A stretch of 64,000 nt of DNA from Margaritispora aquatica (taxonomy: Eukaryota > Ascomycota > Leotiomycetes > Helotiales > Discinellaceae). The notes beneath the pieces were generated by a model. The model made no database searches. It was not told the DNA's origin and saw nothing but the letters and a program-made list of their open reading frames with translations. How positions within the stretch are numbered: the stretch's first letter is position 1; every line of letters starts with the position of its first letter. Below, in pieces: positions 1-9,795 of the stretch. Made by a program: the position numbers and the translations under genes. The DNA is taken from assembly GCA_007644065.1 (NCBI GenBank), contig VJWN01000003.1, positions 744,001 through 808,000 of the forward strand, in the 5' to 3' direction.

Positions 1-31
1 ATACTCCTTTTTTGTATATCAGTACGTACAC

Positions 32-1270
32 CTACTCATCCCAGATGACACTTGACACCTCACCGCCGATATCAGCATAGGCTACGATATCCCCAAACAA
101 GCCTGTATCAACCTTTCGCTCGATGATCGCAACTCTGTGATCAAGTTGCAACGACACGGCAGCCAATGTACCATTCTTGTTCAGCGAGAATTGTCTTGGC
201 CATGAGCCTCCAGCAGGAGAAAGCTGCTTGAAATCCAGAGCGCCAGTTGCTTGATCGATGCCCCAGACTTGCAGAGTGTCCGAGGGGATCTTAGTACTGT
301 TCTTTGGGTCGGGATTGGTGACATTGAAGAGATTGTCGCCTCGAGAAGAAGTGAGGACGAATTTGCCGCAAGGCGAGACGACCAGTTCGGCGGCAAAAGG
401 ACTCCCAGGGTTCGCAGGAAGGGAAGGTGGGAGAGGGTTAGGGCCATATGTGGAGTTGGTGTAGACGAGCTTGAAGGCTAGAGACTTTGCAGGGTATGAA
501 GGGTATGTTACGAGATAGGTTGAGATGGTTGGCTTCAGCTCGGTGACGACGAAGAGGTAGGTATTTCCACATGCAGTGCGCATGAAACCGCCATGGCGAG
601 GACCTGTGGCGTTGGCAAGGGCAAAGGATGTTTGCTCTGCGAGTAGAGAGGTGGTGTTGTCGATGCTGAAGACGCGGAGGAGGTCAGATCCGAGATCGGG
701 AACAACGACAAAAGCACCTGTAGGATCTAGAATCGCTTCATGTGGTCGTGGGACTTGAGCTTTAGCAGGATCCTTGGTGAATGTAAAGGTTTGAGAGGGC
801 GTGAGTGAGCCGTTGGAATTTATGATCCAAGATGACAGGGCTGAGCCACCACTGGAAATTGTTAGTCGGTGGGACTGCCGACAGGAATAGATCGAGACTT
901 ACTAGAATGCTGCGACGAGAGCTTTGCCCTTGTTATAGACTGTCGTATGGACCGGACCATTCATCGTTTGCTGACTACCCACGACAGTGAGTTTTCCATC
1001 ACTGGAGGCCTTGTACGAGATGATGGATCCATTTGCTCCTGAAAAGGCCTCGTTGACAGAATACACCACTTTATTATATTGATCTTTGGTCAGCCAAGAT
1101 GGGTTGGGTGCAGTCGCATTGTTCAACGATGTGCTCTGTAACGAGTATCCGCCTCTTGGAAGTGCACTCAAAGACAAGGAAGTGATGTTCCCTGAATAGT
1201 CGGAGACATAGAGATTGGTTGCTGCCGTAGCAGTGGCAAAGCCAGCGAGAGTGTAAGATGCGAACTTCAT
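32..1270 (-). CDS. Secreted lactonase-type seven-bladed beta-propeller protein
   Basis: Two exons, 1270-903 and 851-32, give 395 residues; the GT-AG intron (donor GTAAGT) joins ALVAAF to YGGSALSSW in phase. The protein resembles the fungal lactonase propeller family (6-phosphogluconolactonase and carboxy-cis,cis-muconate cyclase relatives, Pfam Lactonase). Repeated blade features include RPHEAILDPTGAF, GPRHGGF, SPCGKFVLTSSRGDN and a C-terminal WPRQFSLNKNGTLAAV. The first 20 or so residues (MKFASYTLAGFATATA) form a signal peptide and several NxS/T sites follow, so it is probably secreted. Known members open sugar or muconate lactones; the substrate here cannot be read from the sequence. I chose the ATG at 1270 because it directly precedes the signal peptide; an upstream in-frame ATG at 1363 would bury it. 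No partner genes lie nearby. Confidence 0.85.
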
Positions 1271-2228
1271 ATTTTCGTTTGTACCCGGACAGTTGGTGGT
1301 GATGAAGCTATGGATGTACGAAGGGAGTATACAAAATGTCGAAACAAGAGCTTGTTGCCACATCTTTATAAGAAGCTCTCAGGCTCAGTTCAATACCTGA
1401 GTCAACCTTGGGAAATGTAGTGCGGAGGATCCGAATTCGGATTCACGGACACAGACTGCGCGTGAATACGTTTTACCAAAAATCCGTTTGCTTTGGATGA
1501 CCAAGACTCACAACAACCTGGTCCCCGTCGGTATGTCGTGGCTGGGCAGAGCTAAACGCGAACAATAAGATAAATGAGCCCCAAGGATTACTCATGCGCG
1601 TGTATTCTTGAAACGGAGTAACATGAGGCGTTCAGGAGTGGACTCCAATCAGGAAGTGGTGTTACGAGAAAGAGTGTACCTGGATGATGTGAGATGGTTG
1701 AGATGGGTTGGTTGGTTTGGATGAAATAAGAAGCTGGAAGTGCCGAGCGTGAAAAATTAAGGTTGACCGATGGCCAGTCAAGGCCCAGTCAAGGCCCAGT
1801 CAAGGCCCAGTCGATGGGGGGAGACCAGACGGTCGGTGAAGTTGGGGCTGTTTGGCTTGGCGGTCCAGTCCAATCGCCGGCTTGTTCCTGGCCCAATTTA
1901 TTTTACGGAGGGGTGATCTATTTTAACTCCCGTCCTTCCGCACAGCACACAGCACACCACACCACACAGGGTTCCAAAAGGTGGCTGGGCTGCTTTGGTC
2001 ATGTGTGGCTCTTGCAGTTGTTTCGTTTCAACAGTTTCGTCTGAGTGGACTCAAAGTAAAATGATTCGCCATGTAGAACCCGTTTGGTGAGACACATGTG
2101 CATTTCATAAGGCCAGTCACACAACGAGCATCAATCGAGGGTAGACATAGTTGTTGGGAAGAATGACAACGATTCAAACGTGATATACTATTTACTGTTC
2201 ATAGCTCATCCAGCATCCAACGTAGCTT
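1271..2228. other. Intergenic region with short tandem repeat and low-complexity tracts
   Basis: No convincing gene. It separates the lactonase start (1270, reading left) from the end of the epimerase-like gene (2229), so it holds the lactonase promoter. It contains a GATG/GGTTG-rich tract near 1682-1725, an 11-base tandem repeat at 1772-1812 and a CA-rich tract near 1940-1970. A 93-codon open frame over 1763-2044 runs through these repeats and has no protein-like features. Confidence 0.6.
1772..1812. repeat. Tandem repeat of the 11-mer AAGGCCCAGTC
   Basis: Three perfect back-to-back copies of AAGGCCCAGTC lie at 1780-1790, 1791-1801 and 1802-1812. They are preceded by a partial copy (GGCCAGTC, 1772-1779) that lacks one C. 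The array is about 500 bases upstream of the lactonase start codon. It may be replication slippage or a cluster of binding sites; the sequence does not decide. Confidence 0.9.
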
Positions 2229-3535
2229 TCAAGCCAAACCCTGGGCCACCTTAGCATGACCTTGCTTCAGACTAAGCCGCTCAGCCTCACTATCAATTAT
2301 GTAAGGAATTTCCTCCTGCAGGCTTCGTCCATGCGGCTTCCAGCCCAAATACTTCCTTGCCCTCTTCGCAAATCCCTTAGAATTCAGACCCCACGACTCG
2401 GCCTCAAAGCCAGCCAGTTTCTTAGCTTCCTCGGGAGACATGGCCTTCACGTCTTTCTCCTTGATGTAGCCTTTTTCGAATGCGACCTGGCCAACTTGCT
2501 TCGATACCTCACCCCAGACGTGGTGTCCGTTCTCGGCGAAGAAATAACCTTCCTTGCCCCAGAGGTGGGCGTCTAGATCTGGCTTGTTGGCGATGGCTGC
2601 TTCGGTTAGCAGGACGTAGACGTCGGCGAGATCGTGGACGTGGACATCATCCCACTCAGTGAGACCTAGAGGATGGTCGAATCAGTTACTTGTTTCTAAT
2701 TTTGGATACTACTGGCAGGGCAGAATCAAAAGATAAAATTGTGTCGTAAGAAAATAGTAGGGCCCTCGCTCGAAGAAATCACTGATGGGATTAGAATTAC
2801 ATACCTTTGCCAAGTTGTGGGGCTTGACCCTGCTCAAGCGCGATGTTTACGAGATTATACACTTGACGACTGCGCTTATTTCCCGGACCCCGACCAGGAC
2901 CATAAATAGTAGGCGGGCAAATGATGGCAGTCTTGACAGCATCTGAGCTTGCAGCTAAAACGATCTTATCGATATCGCGGTGGAAAGCCGAGTCAGGCAA
3001 AGAAGTGACTAGCGAGACCTTCTCGAGATCATCATAAGGCTCCTGGGATGGTGCTTCTCCAAACGTCTTGGTTTCCATGTCTTTCCAGCAGAGAATCCCA
3101 GTTCCACCAGTGTGAAGCCAAAAGCCAGGCTTTTCTGCACTGTGGCCAGCTGCTATGCCTTTGGCAATAGCCTTGGCTGCCCCCTCGTGATCAGACGCAT
3201 CTGCCGTATCTGTACGTCCATGTTAGTTACTGGATGTGTGAGAATGAGATGATGCTTACGAATAACGATATCTGCTTTGGCACTCTCTTGCTCCAGTAAC
3301 TCGGAATCATCTAGGGTTCCATAGACGAGGCGAATCTTGGGGAAGACTGCTGCGACTGGTGCTCCTTTGTCGGAGTTTCTGACTAAAGCTGTGTACTCAT
3401 ATTCTGGGTGAGCATTCTCAAGGGCATAGAGAATGTCTCCTCCAATATACCCAGTTACACCCGTGCTGAATAGGATTGTCAGTGTCAAGATTATCACGTG
3501 TTTAAAGTGTAAACTTACATGAAGATCTTGGTCAT
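2229..3535 (-). CDS. NAD(P)-dependent epimerase/dehydratase-like (extended/atypical SDR) protein
   Basis: Four exons (3535-3519, 3465-3260, 3209-2805, 2665-2229) give 354 residues. The 17-base first exon ends inside codon 6 and joins the Rossmann motif TGVTGYIGGD, the nucleotide-binding GxxGxxG of short-chain dehydrogenases. Further family marks are IHTADASDH, the CPPTIYGPGRGPGNKRS segment and the late WDDVHVHDLADVY segment, typical of fungal nucleoside-diphosphate-sugar epimerase-like proteins. It is probably a cytosolic oxidoreductase; the substrate is unknown. The start is fixed because only this ATG gives the N-terminal beta strand MTKIFI. A longer open stretch beginning at 3614 runs through the intron and is not the true start. 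All three introns use GT-AG with consistent phase. Confidence 0.85.
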
Positions 3536-4064
3536 CTTGAATCTTTTTTGGGGGGTTCTTGAAAATACTTTTTACTACTTCTTGGAGGGGGTGTCGGAAA
3601 CAGTGATATTTCAATGATTCTGAGGTCGAGATCCTGTTTGAATTTCTTTATGTCCACATGGCAGTCTCTTGAGTGATGGACGTCATGTTCGATTGCGCTG
3701 CGGGGCTTGGCATTAGTGGCTTGGCTTGCTTTGTCAAATTAATCAGCACCTGCACCCAACAGCTGCTTCAAGACTCTGCTACGACTTGATCTATTATAAA
3801 TGTTCAAATTACTTCCAATATCTATCGGCTTTGATCATCAAGTCGTCGCCACTGCTATGTAATTAGAGTATTTATCGTTCGATCACTTGAGCAGCAAAGT
3901 ATTCCATTCACCTCTTCGAATCCTCCGGTCCAGAAAACATCTCTGGAAACTCCTCTATTTGTCTACCCTCAGGTCTTAGAAGAATGTCGCGTCTTCATGT
4001 GCCTGATACCCTCCCGCGCGCTCCACATGGTAAACAAAACTGGTGCGTTTCTATAGCCTTTCAA
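3536..4064. other. Intergenic region, no gene seen
   Basis: About 530 bases between the start of the epimerase-like gene and the stop of the 2EXR-like gene. It should carry the epimerase-like promoter. I see no open frame or repeat worth naming. Confidence 0.5.
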
Positions 4065-4661
4065 CTATGCACCGTCAACATCAGACCCGAGGCTATGGAC
4101 ATGAAGCATGAGGGAGGTACCTACTCGACATATGATTTTCATCGCACATTGATGATGCGCCGCCTCCCCAAAACCCCACCCCCGAATCTTGGTAGGAGGA
4201 ACGTAATGGGCCACCACCTCAAGCCGTTCAATCGCATTCCTCTCGTCCCAAATCTCCAACAGGTCCTTGACCAGCTCCAGCCAGCACTCCACGCCATTGG
4301 CCACTGGGACTCGGCCGAAGTCGAGCTCCAGTTTGAGCTTCACAAACCGTAGCCTTTGCAGCGCCGGTTTACAGATCACATCTGTGATGCTTATTGATCG
4401 ATTGATATGCGCGTTGAATGGTAAGGGCGCGTCAATCACCAATTCCAGCTCGAAAGGCATATCTCGTGCATCGCTGGATATCCGGCGATTGAGCAGGAGA
4501 AGCGTTGGAGTCGTCATTAGTTTTGGCTCGTAAGAAGGTTCTTCGGTTCTCAGTTGATTCTCGAGTCTCCGGGAGATGATCTCGAAGTCGGGCCATTCTA
4601 TTGCGTATCGATATATCTCGTTCTTGATCTCAGCTGGAAGTGCCAAGAATGGTGAGGCCAT
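4065..4661 (-). CDS. 2EXR/F-box-like fungal protein
   Basis: A single-exon frame encodes 198 residues from the ATG at 4661. Residues 2-20 contain LPAEIKNEIYRYAIE, matching the LPxEIRxxIY(x)xA core seen in fungal 2EXR and F-box-like proteins. It is followed by LLLLNRRISSDAR, typical of the segment after that core. The rest is predicted globular without membrane segments. The frame stays open to an ATG at 4793, which would add 44 residues; I prefer the internal ATG because the 2EXR core normally sits near the N-terminus. The role is unknown; the family is expanded in Pezizomycotina and mostly uncharacterised. The last 20 residues could be changed by an unrecognised 3' intron. Confidence 0.65.
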   Translation of the reverse strand: MASPFLALPAEIKNEIYRYAIEWPDFEIISRRLENQLRTEEPSYEPKLMTTPTLLLLNRRISSDARDMPFELELVIDAPLPFNAHINRSISITDVICKPALQRLRFVKLKLELDFGRVPVANGVECWLELVKDLLEIWDERNAIERLEVVAHYVPPTKIRGWGFGEAAHHQCAMKIICRVGTSLMLHVHSLGSDVDGA

Positions 4662-5641
4662 ATCGTTGGTACAGACACTTTGGTAATGATGCAAGTGTTT
4701 TTTGTTACTTATGATTCTGTGAACCTCACTTGTTTCAAGTACTTTGTGTAGCATGCACGGAATTCCCTTTTTATAGCCAAACATTCCAACCAAGACACCC
4801 CAACTTCGTCGTGTGATCTGTCACCTGCTTTCCAGATTGTCTGCCCCTCAACGCCAAGACAGGGGTCTTGAAAGTGTTCCGGATTGAAACAATGCACGAT
4901 TATGATTGGCTCAAAGTGCTTCGGCTCTCGATGACACACGCATTACTGATCGAACTGCATATCGTAATGTTTCATGGATCGTTGGCAAAGTTGGGGGAAG
5001 GAAGTGCTCTTGAGAGGTGTTTGAGAATTGGGAGTTGGGAGGGGGTTCGCTTATGTGAAGTGCAACCTCCTTGTGATTGATGACTACGCCATGCTTGCAA
5101 GGACTCGCAGGTTTCTTGTCCAGAGTTGGGCTCAAAGTGGCAAAAACCGCCTAAGGCTGGCTAAATTCGTCTTGGTCTTCATCAAAGTCAAAAACTAGTT
5201 GATGTGCAATGATCTAAGAGCTCGAGAATTTGAGGGGATCCTCTATCATCTCTCATGTCTCATATTTCAATACTTCTCCAATGTATATGAACTTCGAGCA
5301 CATTCTACGGCATGATACCCAAACCTTATCCAGTCGCATTTCCGTCGTCGATAATGACGATGAATCTGAGTAGCCTTACGCTTTCTTTTGTGAAACAAAA
5401 TTTGTGCATTGTGCGTGTTATTGAAGGATGATACATCTCATGTTTATTGATCTATCAATGCCTTCGTATACCACAAAGACATCATGTTCAAGCCAATCCA
5501 ATAAGCTCGCATTATCATATCCATATCTCCTCCATAACACAAATAAATATACACATTGAATCAAAGGTGTGTTAGGACCAATGCCTATGTTTCATAGTCT
5601 TCTCTCTCCACGAAGCTAAAACGTCATCCAAAGATGCACAT
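4662..5641. other. Intergenic region containing one copy of a dispersed repeat
   Basis: No convincing gene over about 980 bases. Small open frames at 4709-5135 on both strands lack protein-like character. Positions 5150-5310 hold a sequence related to 14204-14444, listed separately. Confidence 0.5.
5150..5310. repeat. Diverged dispersed repeat, copy 1
   Basis: Two blocks match the region at 14204-14444 in the same order and orientation. Block one contains CTAAATTCGTCTTGGTCTTC followed by ATCAAAGTCAAAAACTAG. Block two (5279-5306) contains AATGTATATGAAC and then GAGCACATTC. The spacing between blocks is about 120 bases here and about 140 in the other copy. No coding capacity is seen. Confidence 0.5.
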
Positions 5642-7079
5642 TTAGCAAGCAGCTCCACCAGTTGGGATGTTCGAACAAGCGGTGCTCTTCTTGCCGCCGG
5701 TGACGGCGTTTCCAGACCATGTCCAGTTGGAGCATGAGCCCTTACCGCAGAGAATGTAGACGTTGGTTCCAGATGAGGCAACGGTGCCGTGGACATTCTT
5801 GATGGTAAGACCGGTGATTGGGACGCCCTAGGTTAAATTAGCATGAGTGTCATCAATAGAAACGGCCGAGGATATCAGGTGAATGGTTCATGGTGCGAGT
5901 AAAACTTACGGTGGTTGGCTTTCCAGTTGCTTGTTTATGTTAGTGAACGTCACAATTCGGTCGAGGTGGTCAAAACTTACGACTTCCGTTCTCATAATCC
6001 TGTTGGATGACGATACCATACTTGGCGATGTTCTTCAGCGTGATGTCCTCGTATCTGACGCCAGAGACGGATCCGGTAGCGCCGGAGACAGTCTTGATTC
6101 GCACACCGTTGTCTGAATCCGTGATTGAGGAAGAAATGATGTTGATGGTTGCTACTACATTGTCTGAGCGACCTCCGACGGATCCGATGGAGAGTCCTAT
6201 GTTGTGTCAGTTTGAAGTTCGCTTAGATGCAGTGAGGTACAAACCGTGTCCGCCAGTGCAGCTTCCACCTGTGAACACAATGTGTGTTCCAGAGTTGATG
6301 GCGAGGCAGTCATCTTGGTTCTTGCTGTACGGAGATTAGCTTCCTGTGTTGAAAACTTCAAATTTCGAGGACACTCACATAACAGCTCCAGAGATGGTAA
6401 CGCCAGTGGAAGAACCAACATCAAAAGCATCCGTGTTATGGGCTGCCTTGCCCGCATCTCCAGCACTGTTGTCCATGTGGACGTTGGTCACATGGAGAGT
6501 AGTGCAGCCGTTGATGGACATCAGCTGAACTGGCGAGTTCTTGAAGTTCAGACCCGTGATGGTTGATGTGGTCAAGCCGTGAGCATAGAAGAACTTGGGC
6601 TTGGTCTTTCCACCATTGCCACCCTTGGTATCCCACCAGCGGGCTCCACCGCCATCGATGACATTTCCAGATGCACCTGTCACGGTGACTAAGTTCTGGT
6701 TAGCGGAATGTCTTTCAACTATACGTTGCATGGCTTACTGTCTGTTCCTGAGACTGAGATGAGAGGTCCGGACCATTCCTCATAACCAAAGGTAGTGGTT
6801 CCCGAGAAGATAACCTGTAGCAGATCAGTGTCTGTATTTCCAAAGGTGTACTCCACATCTTACATTGGTACCCTTAGTCAACTTGGTCAAGTCGAGAGTA
6901 GTACCAGCTGGCACAACAATGTTGGACAAGGTGATCGTGCTGCAAGCCGCCTTGCCTTTAATCGCTGCCGCTGCAGTAGTGAATGTACAAGATGCTCTCT
7001 CCTCCAGCTTTACAGCAGGAGCAGCGACAACCAGAGAAGCAGAAGCCAGAAGACCGGCTAGGGTTGAGAAGTAAACCAT
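5642..7079 (-). CDS. Endopolygalacturonase, glycoside hydrolase family 28
   Basis: Seven exons (7079-6864, 6814-6739, 6688-6379, 6324-6245, 6196-5981, 5929-5910, 5827-5642) give 367 residues. GH28 enzymes hydrolyse alpha-1,4-galacturonan in pectin of plant cell walls. Residues 1-20 form a signal peptide ([20 protein letters not shown]) followed by a short propeptide. All four GH28 signatures are present: NTDAFD (Asp 184), NQDDC (Asp 205/206, catalytic), GGHG (His 227) and RIK (260-262). Paired cysteines frame the C-terminus (ILCGKGSC ... GGAAC). Length fits fungal endo-PGs. Exon 6 is only 20 bases and restores the frame between ENGS and GVPITG. No other pectinase gene lies nearby. A role in plant tissue decay is expected from the family. 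Confidence 0.95.
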
Positions 7080-7907
7080 GTTGATGGTGTGTAGTGAACG
7101 AATGTATTGGACTTAAAAAGTTGAAAAGAATGTATGTGCAATGAAATCTAAACACTGAAAGAATGAAGTGTGAAGATGGTGCTCTTTCGATTTGGTGGCT
7201 GTAGGCAAGCCTTTCTATACTCTTGGAAATTGCTTGAATCTATGCCAAGCTCACTTGATTTGGGCACAAGCAATGCTAAGCTTGATCCACATGTTCCCAG
7301 TGACAGGGTTCAGCGGACTTGATACGATCTATACGCTCGATCCGAATAACTTGAAACTCACACTATTCGTATTGGGACACTGGATGACATTGTTGGCAAT
7401 ATGGTAGAATTGCGGCCGGAGAATCTAATGGGTATTTGATATGTTGCGAACACACTCCAATTGCAGAACCTGGATTATCACCCTCTCGGATCTTTCGCAT
7501 CATTGAACGAAAATAAGTGGAAAAGGCATCATCAAGCTCTCAAGCTGCTAGCAAGCAGTCTTACTACCAGAGAATCATGAAAAAGTGTCGACTGAGAGAA
7601 TGTGCATATGAGATTTCGAGCTGTAATTGTGCAGCTAAGTTCATGGCAGTTCGACAAGTCGATATGCACTCAGCAAGATCCAGTCCCCGAGCAAAATCAG
7701 CAGGTCAAGACGAGTCTCGCAATAATAAGGTTAAAAGCTTGCTTGTCACTCGCGAGTGGGCCGACCCACATTTGCAATAAACATTTGATTAAGGTTCATG
7801 CCCCCTTTCCAACAATCCCCACTCTTCTCGCCAACTCGGTCACTTCATCCGAACGACAACGCTACCGGCCGTTGAAATAATGGCACCGAATTGATGGATT
7901 TCCAGAT

Positions 7908-7919
7908 CCGGCAGGCCGG
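7908..7919. promoter_or_regulatory. GC palindrome CCGGCAGGCCGG, possible zinc-cluster factor site
   Basis: The 12-mer is a near-perfect palindrome carrying CCGG at both ends, about 830 bases upstream of the endopolygalacturonase start. Fungal Zn2Cys6 regulators bind CGG/CCG pairs, so it could be a site for one. A single occurrence is weak evidence and chance is possible. Confidence 0.2.
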
Positions 7920-8400
7920 AAGAATTGGGTGTTTAATCTCGAGTTTTGGATATTCGGCCGAACACATGTTTCAGATCAAGGAACGTGGTGGTGATTGTAC
8001 AGATGTGGCTGGACAGCCGAACGCCAAGACGTCAAATAATCTTATCGTATGTTAAGGTTTCTGCTGAAGCTTTCTTGGGGATCAGCTGGCCTCGGTTGGT
8101 TCGGATGACAGCTTAATTGAAGCACAAGATTTGACAGTGGGAAAGTTAAATTGTCGTATTGTACATTTACAAATTAGCATGACAATAGCCATAAATTGCT
8201 CGCCATACACATGCTCCTGTTAATCATTTCTACGCCTTAGAACTGGATGCTGAAAATATACGGAGTTAGATAGCAAGGAAGGTGTATTGTTACGAAACAC
8301 ACTTTAGAAAATCTCCATAGTCCTCCTTTGTTTTGGGTTTTTTGGGCATTCTTCACAATTGCAAACTCATATATTCTTTACTACCCCTGCCAGCCATCTG

Positions 8401-8784
8401 TTATTGTAATGCCATTGGTCTTTCAGATATGAAATAATAGCCTATATCATCTGCTTTCGACTTGGGCTGTGTTTTCTGTGGCACATGTCTCTGAAACTCC
8501 GAGACAGTCATAAATCTGTCACACTCTCGTTCTTGAGAGACGCTGTGGTAAGTTGACACATTTTCGCAATGACGTGCTTGTGCAATATGTTGAGCAAGTT
8601 GTTGCAGTGTGTTGTTGTACCTTAGACTACCTATCTTTGTCGATAACATGTGATCAAAACGTGACATATTGTCACAACTACATTTATAGGAGGCTCTTCT
8701 CCTAAGATAGGAGGAGTTAAAAGGGTGGTAGAATAGAACAATGATATCTGGTTTGTTGAGTATATTTATTGCCTGCGGTGGCAA
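8401..8784 (-). CDS. Doubtful hypothetical protein
   Basis: An uninterrupted frame of 127 codons with no recognised domain. The predicted protein is hydrophilic, with scattered cysteines and a run YLRRRASYKC. It has no signal peptide or membrane segment. Nothing around it suggests a function and no introns are evident. It is listed only because it is the longest frame in the gap at 7080-9795; it may be a chance frame. Confidence 0.15.
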   Translation of the reverse strand: MPPQAINILNKPDIIVLFYHPFNSSYLRRRASYKCSCDNMSRFDHMLSTKIGSLRYNNTLQQLAQHIAQARHCENVSTYHSVSQERECDRFMTVSEFQRHVPQKTQPKSKADDIGYYFISERPMALQ

Positions 8785-9795
8785 AATTATGGGGTGCTCG
8801 AGGGTGAAATTGAATTCAATATTTCGCAGCCTCGCGCCTCACCCAGCTCAAGAACTGTAGCGGAAAGTTTTGGAGTCAAAAAAAGATAATCTAAAAGCAA
8901 TTATTCTATCACTAAGCCAAAAGGGAGAGAAAAAAATGAACGGCTCACGTAGCAAAACTCTGGTGCTCTCTTGAGTTCGTCGCCGCAGCGACTCCCTCAA
9001 GCGGAGACCCTTAGAAACACCAAACCATATAGGAACAATTTTGCAGGTTGTTTTGAAGATGCGCCCACCTCTACAAGTCGTTAAAGCTGGCTGGAAGCTC
9101 GAAAGTGTGTCCTAGGTGCGATGTTACAGAACTGGTTGTTTGAATATTTGTACCTCTCAAATGGTAAGCGAGAAATCATGTGATTGTAAACAGACTTCCA
9201 TTTCCACAAGACAGGGACGATGTTGGATGTTTCACTGGTTCCCTTGGGTAGGTATATAATCTCTATATTCATAGATCTCTATTTTCATAGGAATTATCTG
9301 TCCTCCTTCTAGGCCTTTGCAAAGTGGTATACATGTAACTTGTTGATTAGAACTCTGATATCTGGTAATAGAATAGTTCTCATGCCAATGAAGTAATTTC
9401 TCTGGGCATTAGATTATTTGAATATAATGACTACGTAAGTAGCCGCCCTGGTAGGACGAAGAAATTTGAGCACTGCCGGAAGATTGTTTATACAAATTTT
9501 TACTTGCAAGACAATCCTCTCAATAAAACCCATAGCAAACATCAGGTCCATTCCATCATTGAAAAGGACGTGAACAAGTGGTTGAGTTATTATGACAGGA
9601 AACGATTCTGCCATAGGGCGGAACCGTTATGGGACCATTCAGTGCCTTGATATCCCATGCTGAGTTGCACACTTGTTCGCCTCAGTCGCTAGATGATGGA
9701 AATTGTAGTCACTAATAAACACCTTATTGCAGGTAGAAGTCAAAACTGAAAACGCTATAACTTGGTATGCTTGTATAATGTGTACATTGAGGTAT

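Larger units (their letters stand above)
7080..9795. other. Long gene-poor region
   Basis: About 2.7 kb without a convincing gene, between the endopolygalacturonase start and the CLC gene stop. It must hold the endopolygalacturonase promoter. A GC palindrome CCGGCAGGCCGG lies at 7908-7919. Open frames at 7192-7880 (plus) and 9081-9614 (minus) look non-coding. The one frame I list separately, with low confidence, is 8401-8784. Confidence 0.5.

Noticed and set aside
1763..2044. A 93-codon plus-strand frame
   Set aside because: It runs through the 11-base tandem repeat and the CA-rich tract; the reading frame comes from low complexity.
7908..7919. Palindrome CCGGCAGGCCGG as a defined regulator site
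   Set aside because: Kept only as a low-confidence feature. It is a single copy, far upstream, with no matched site near the promoter.
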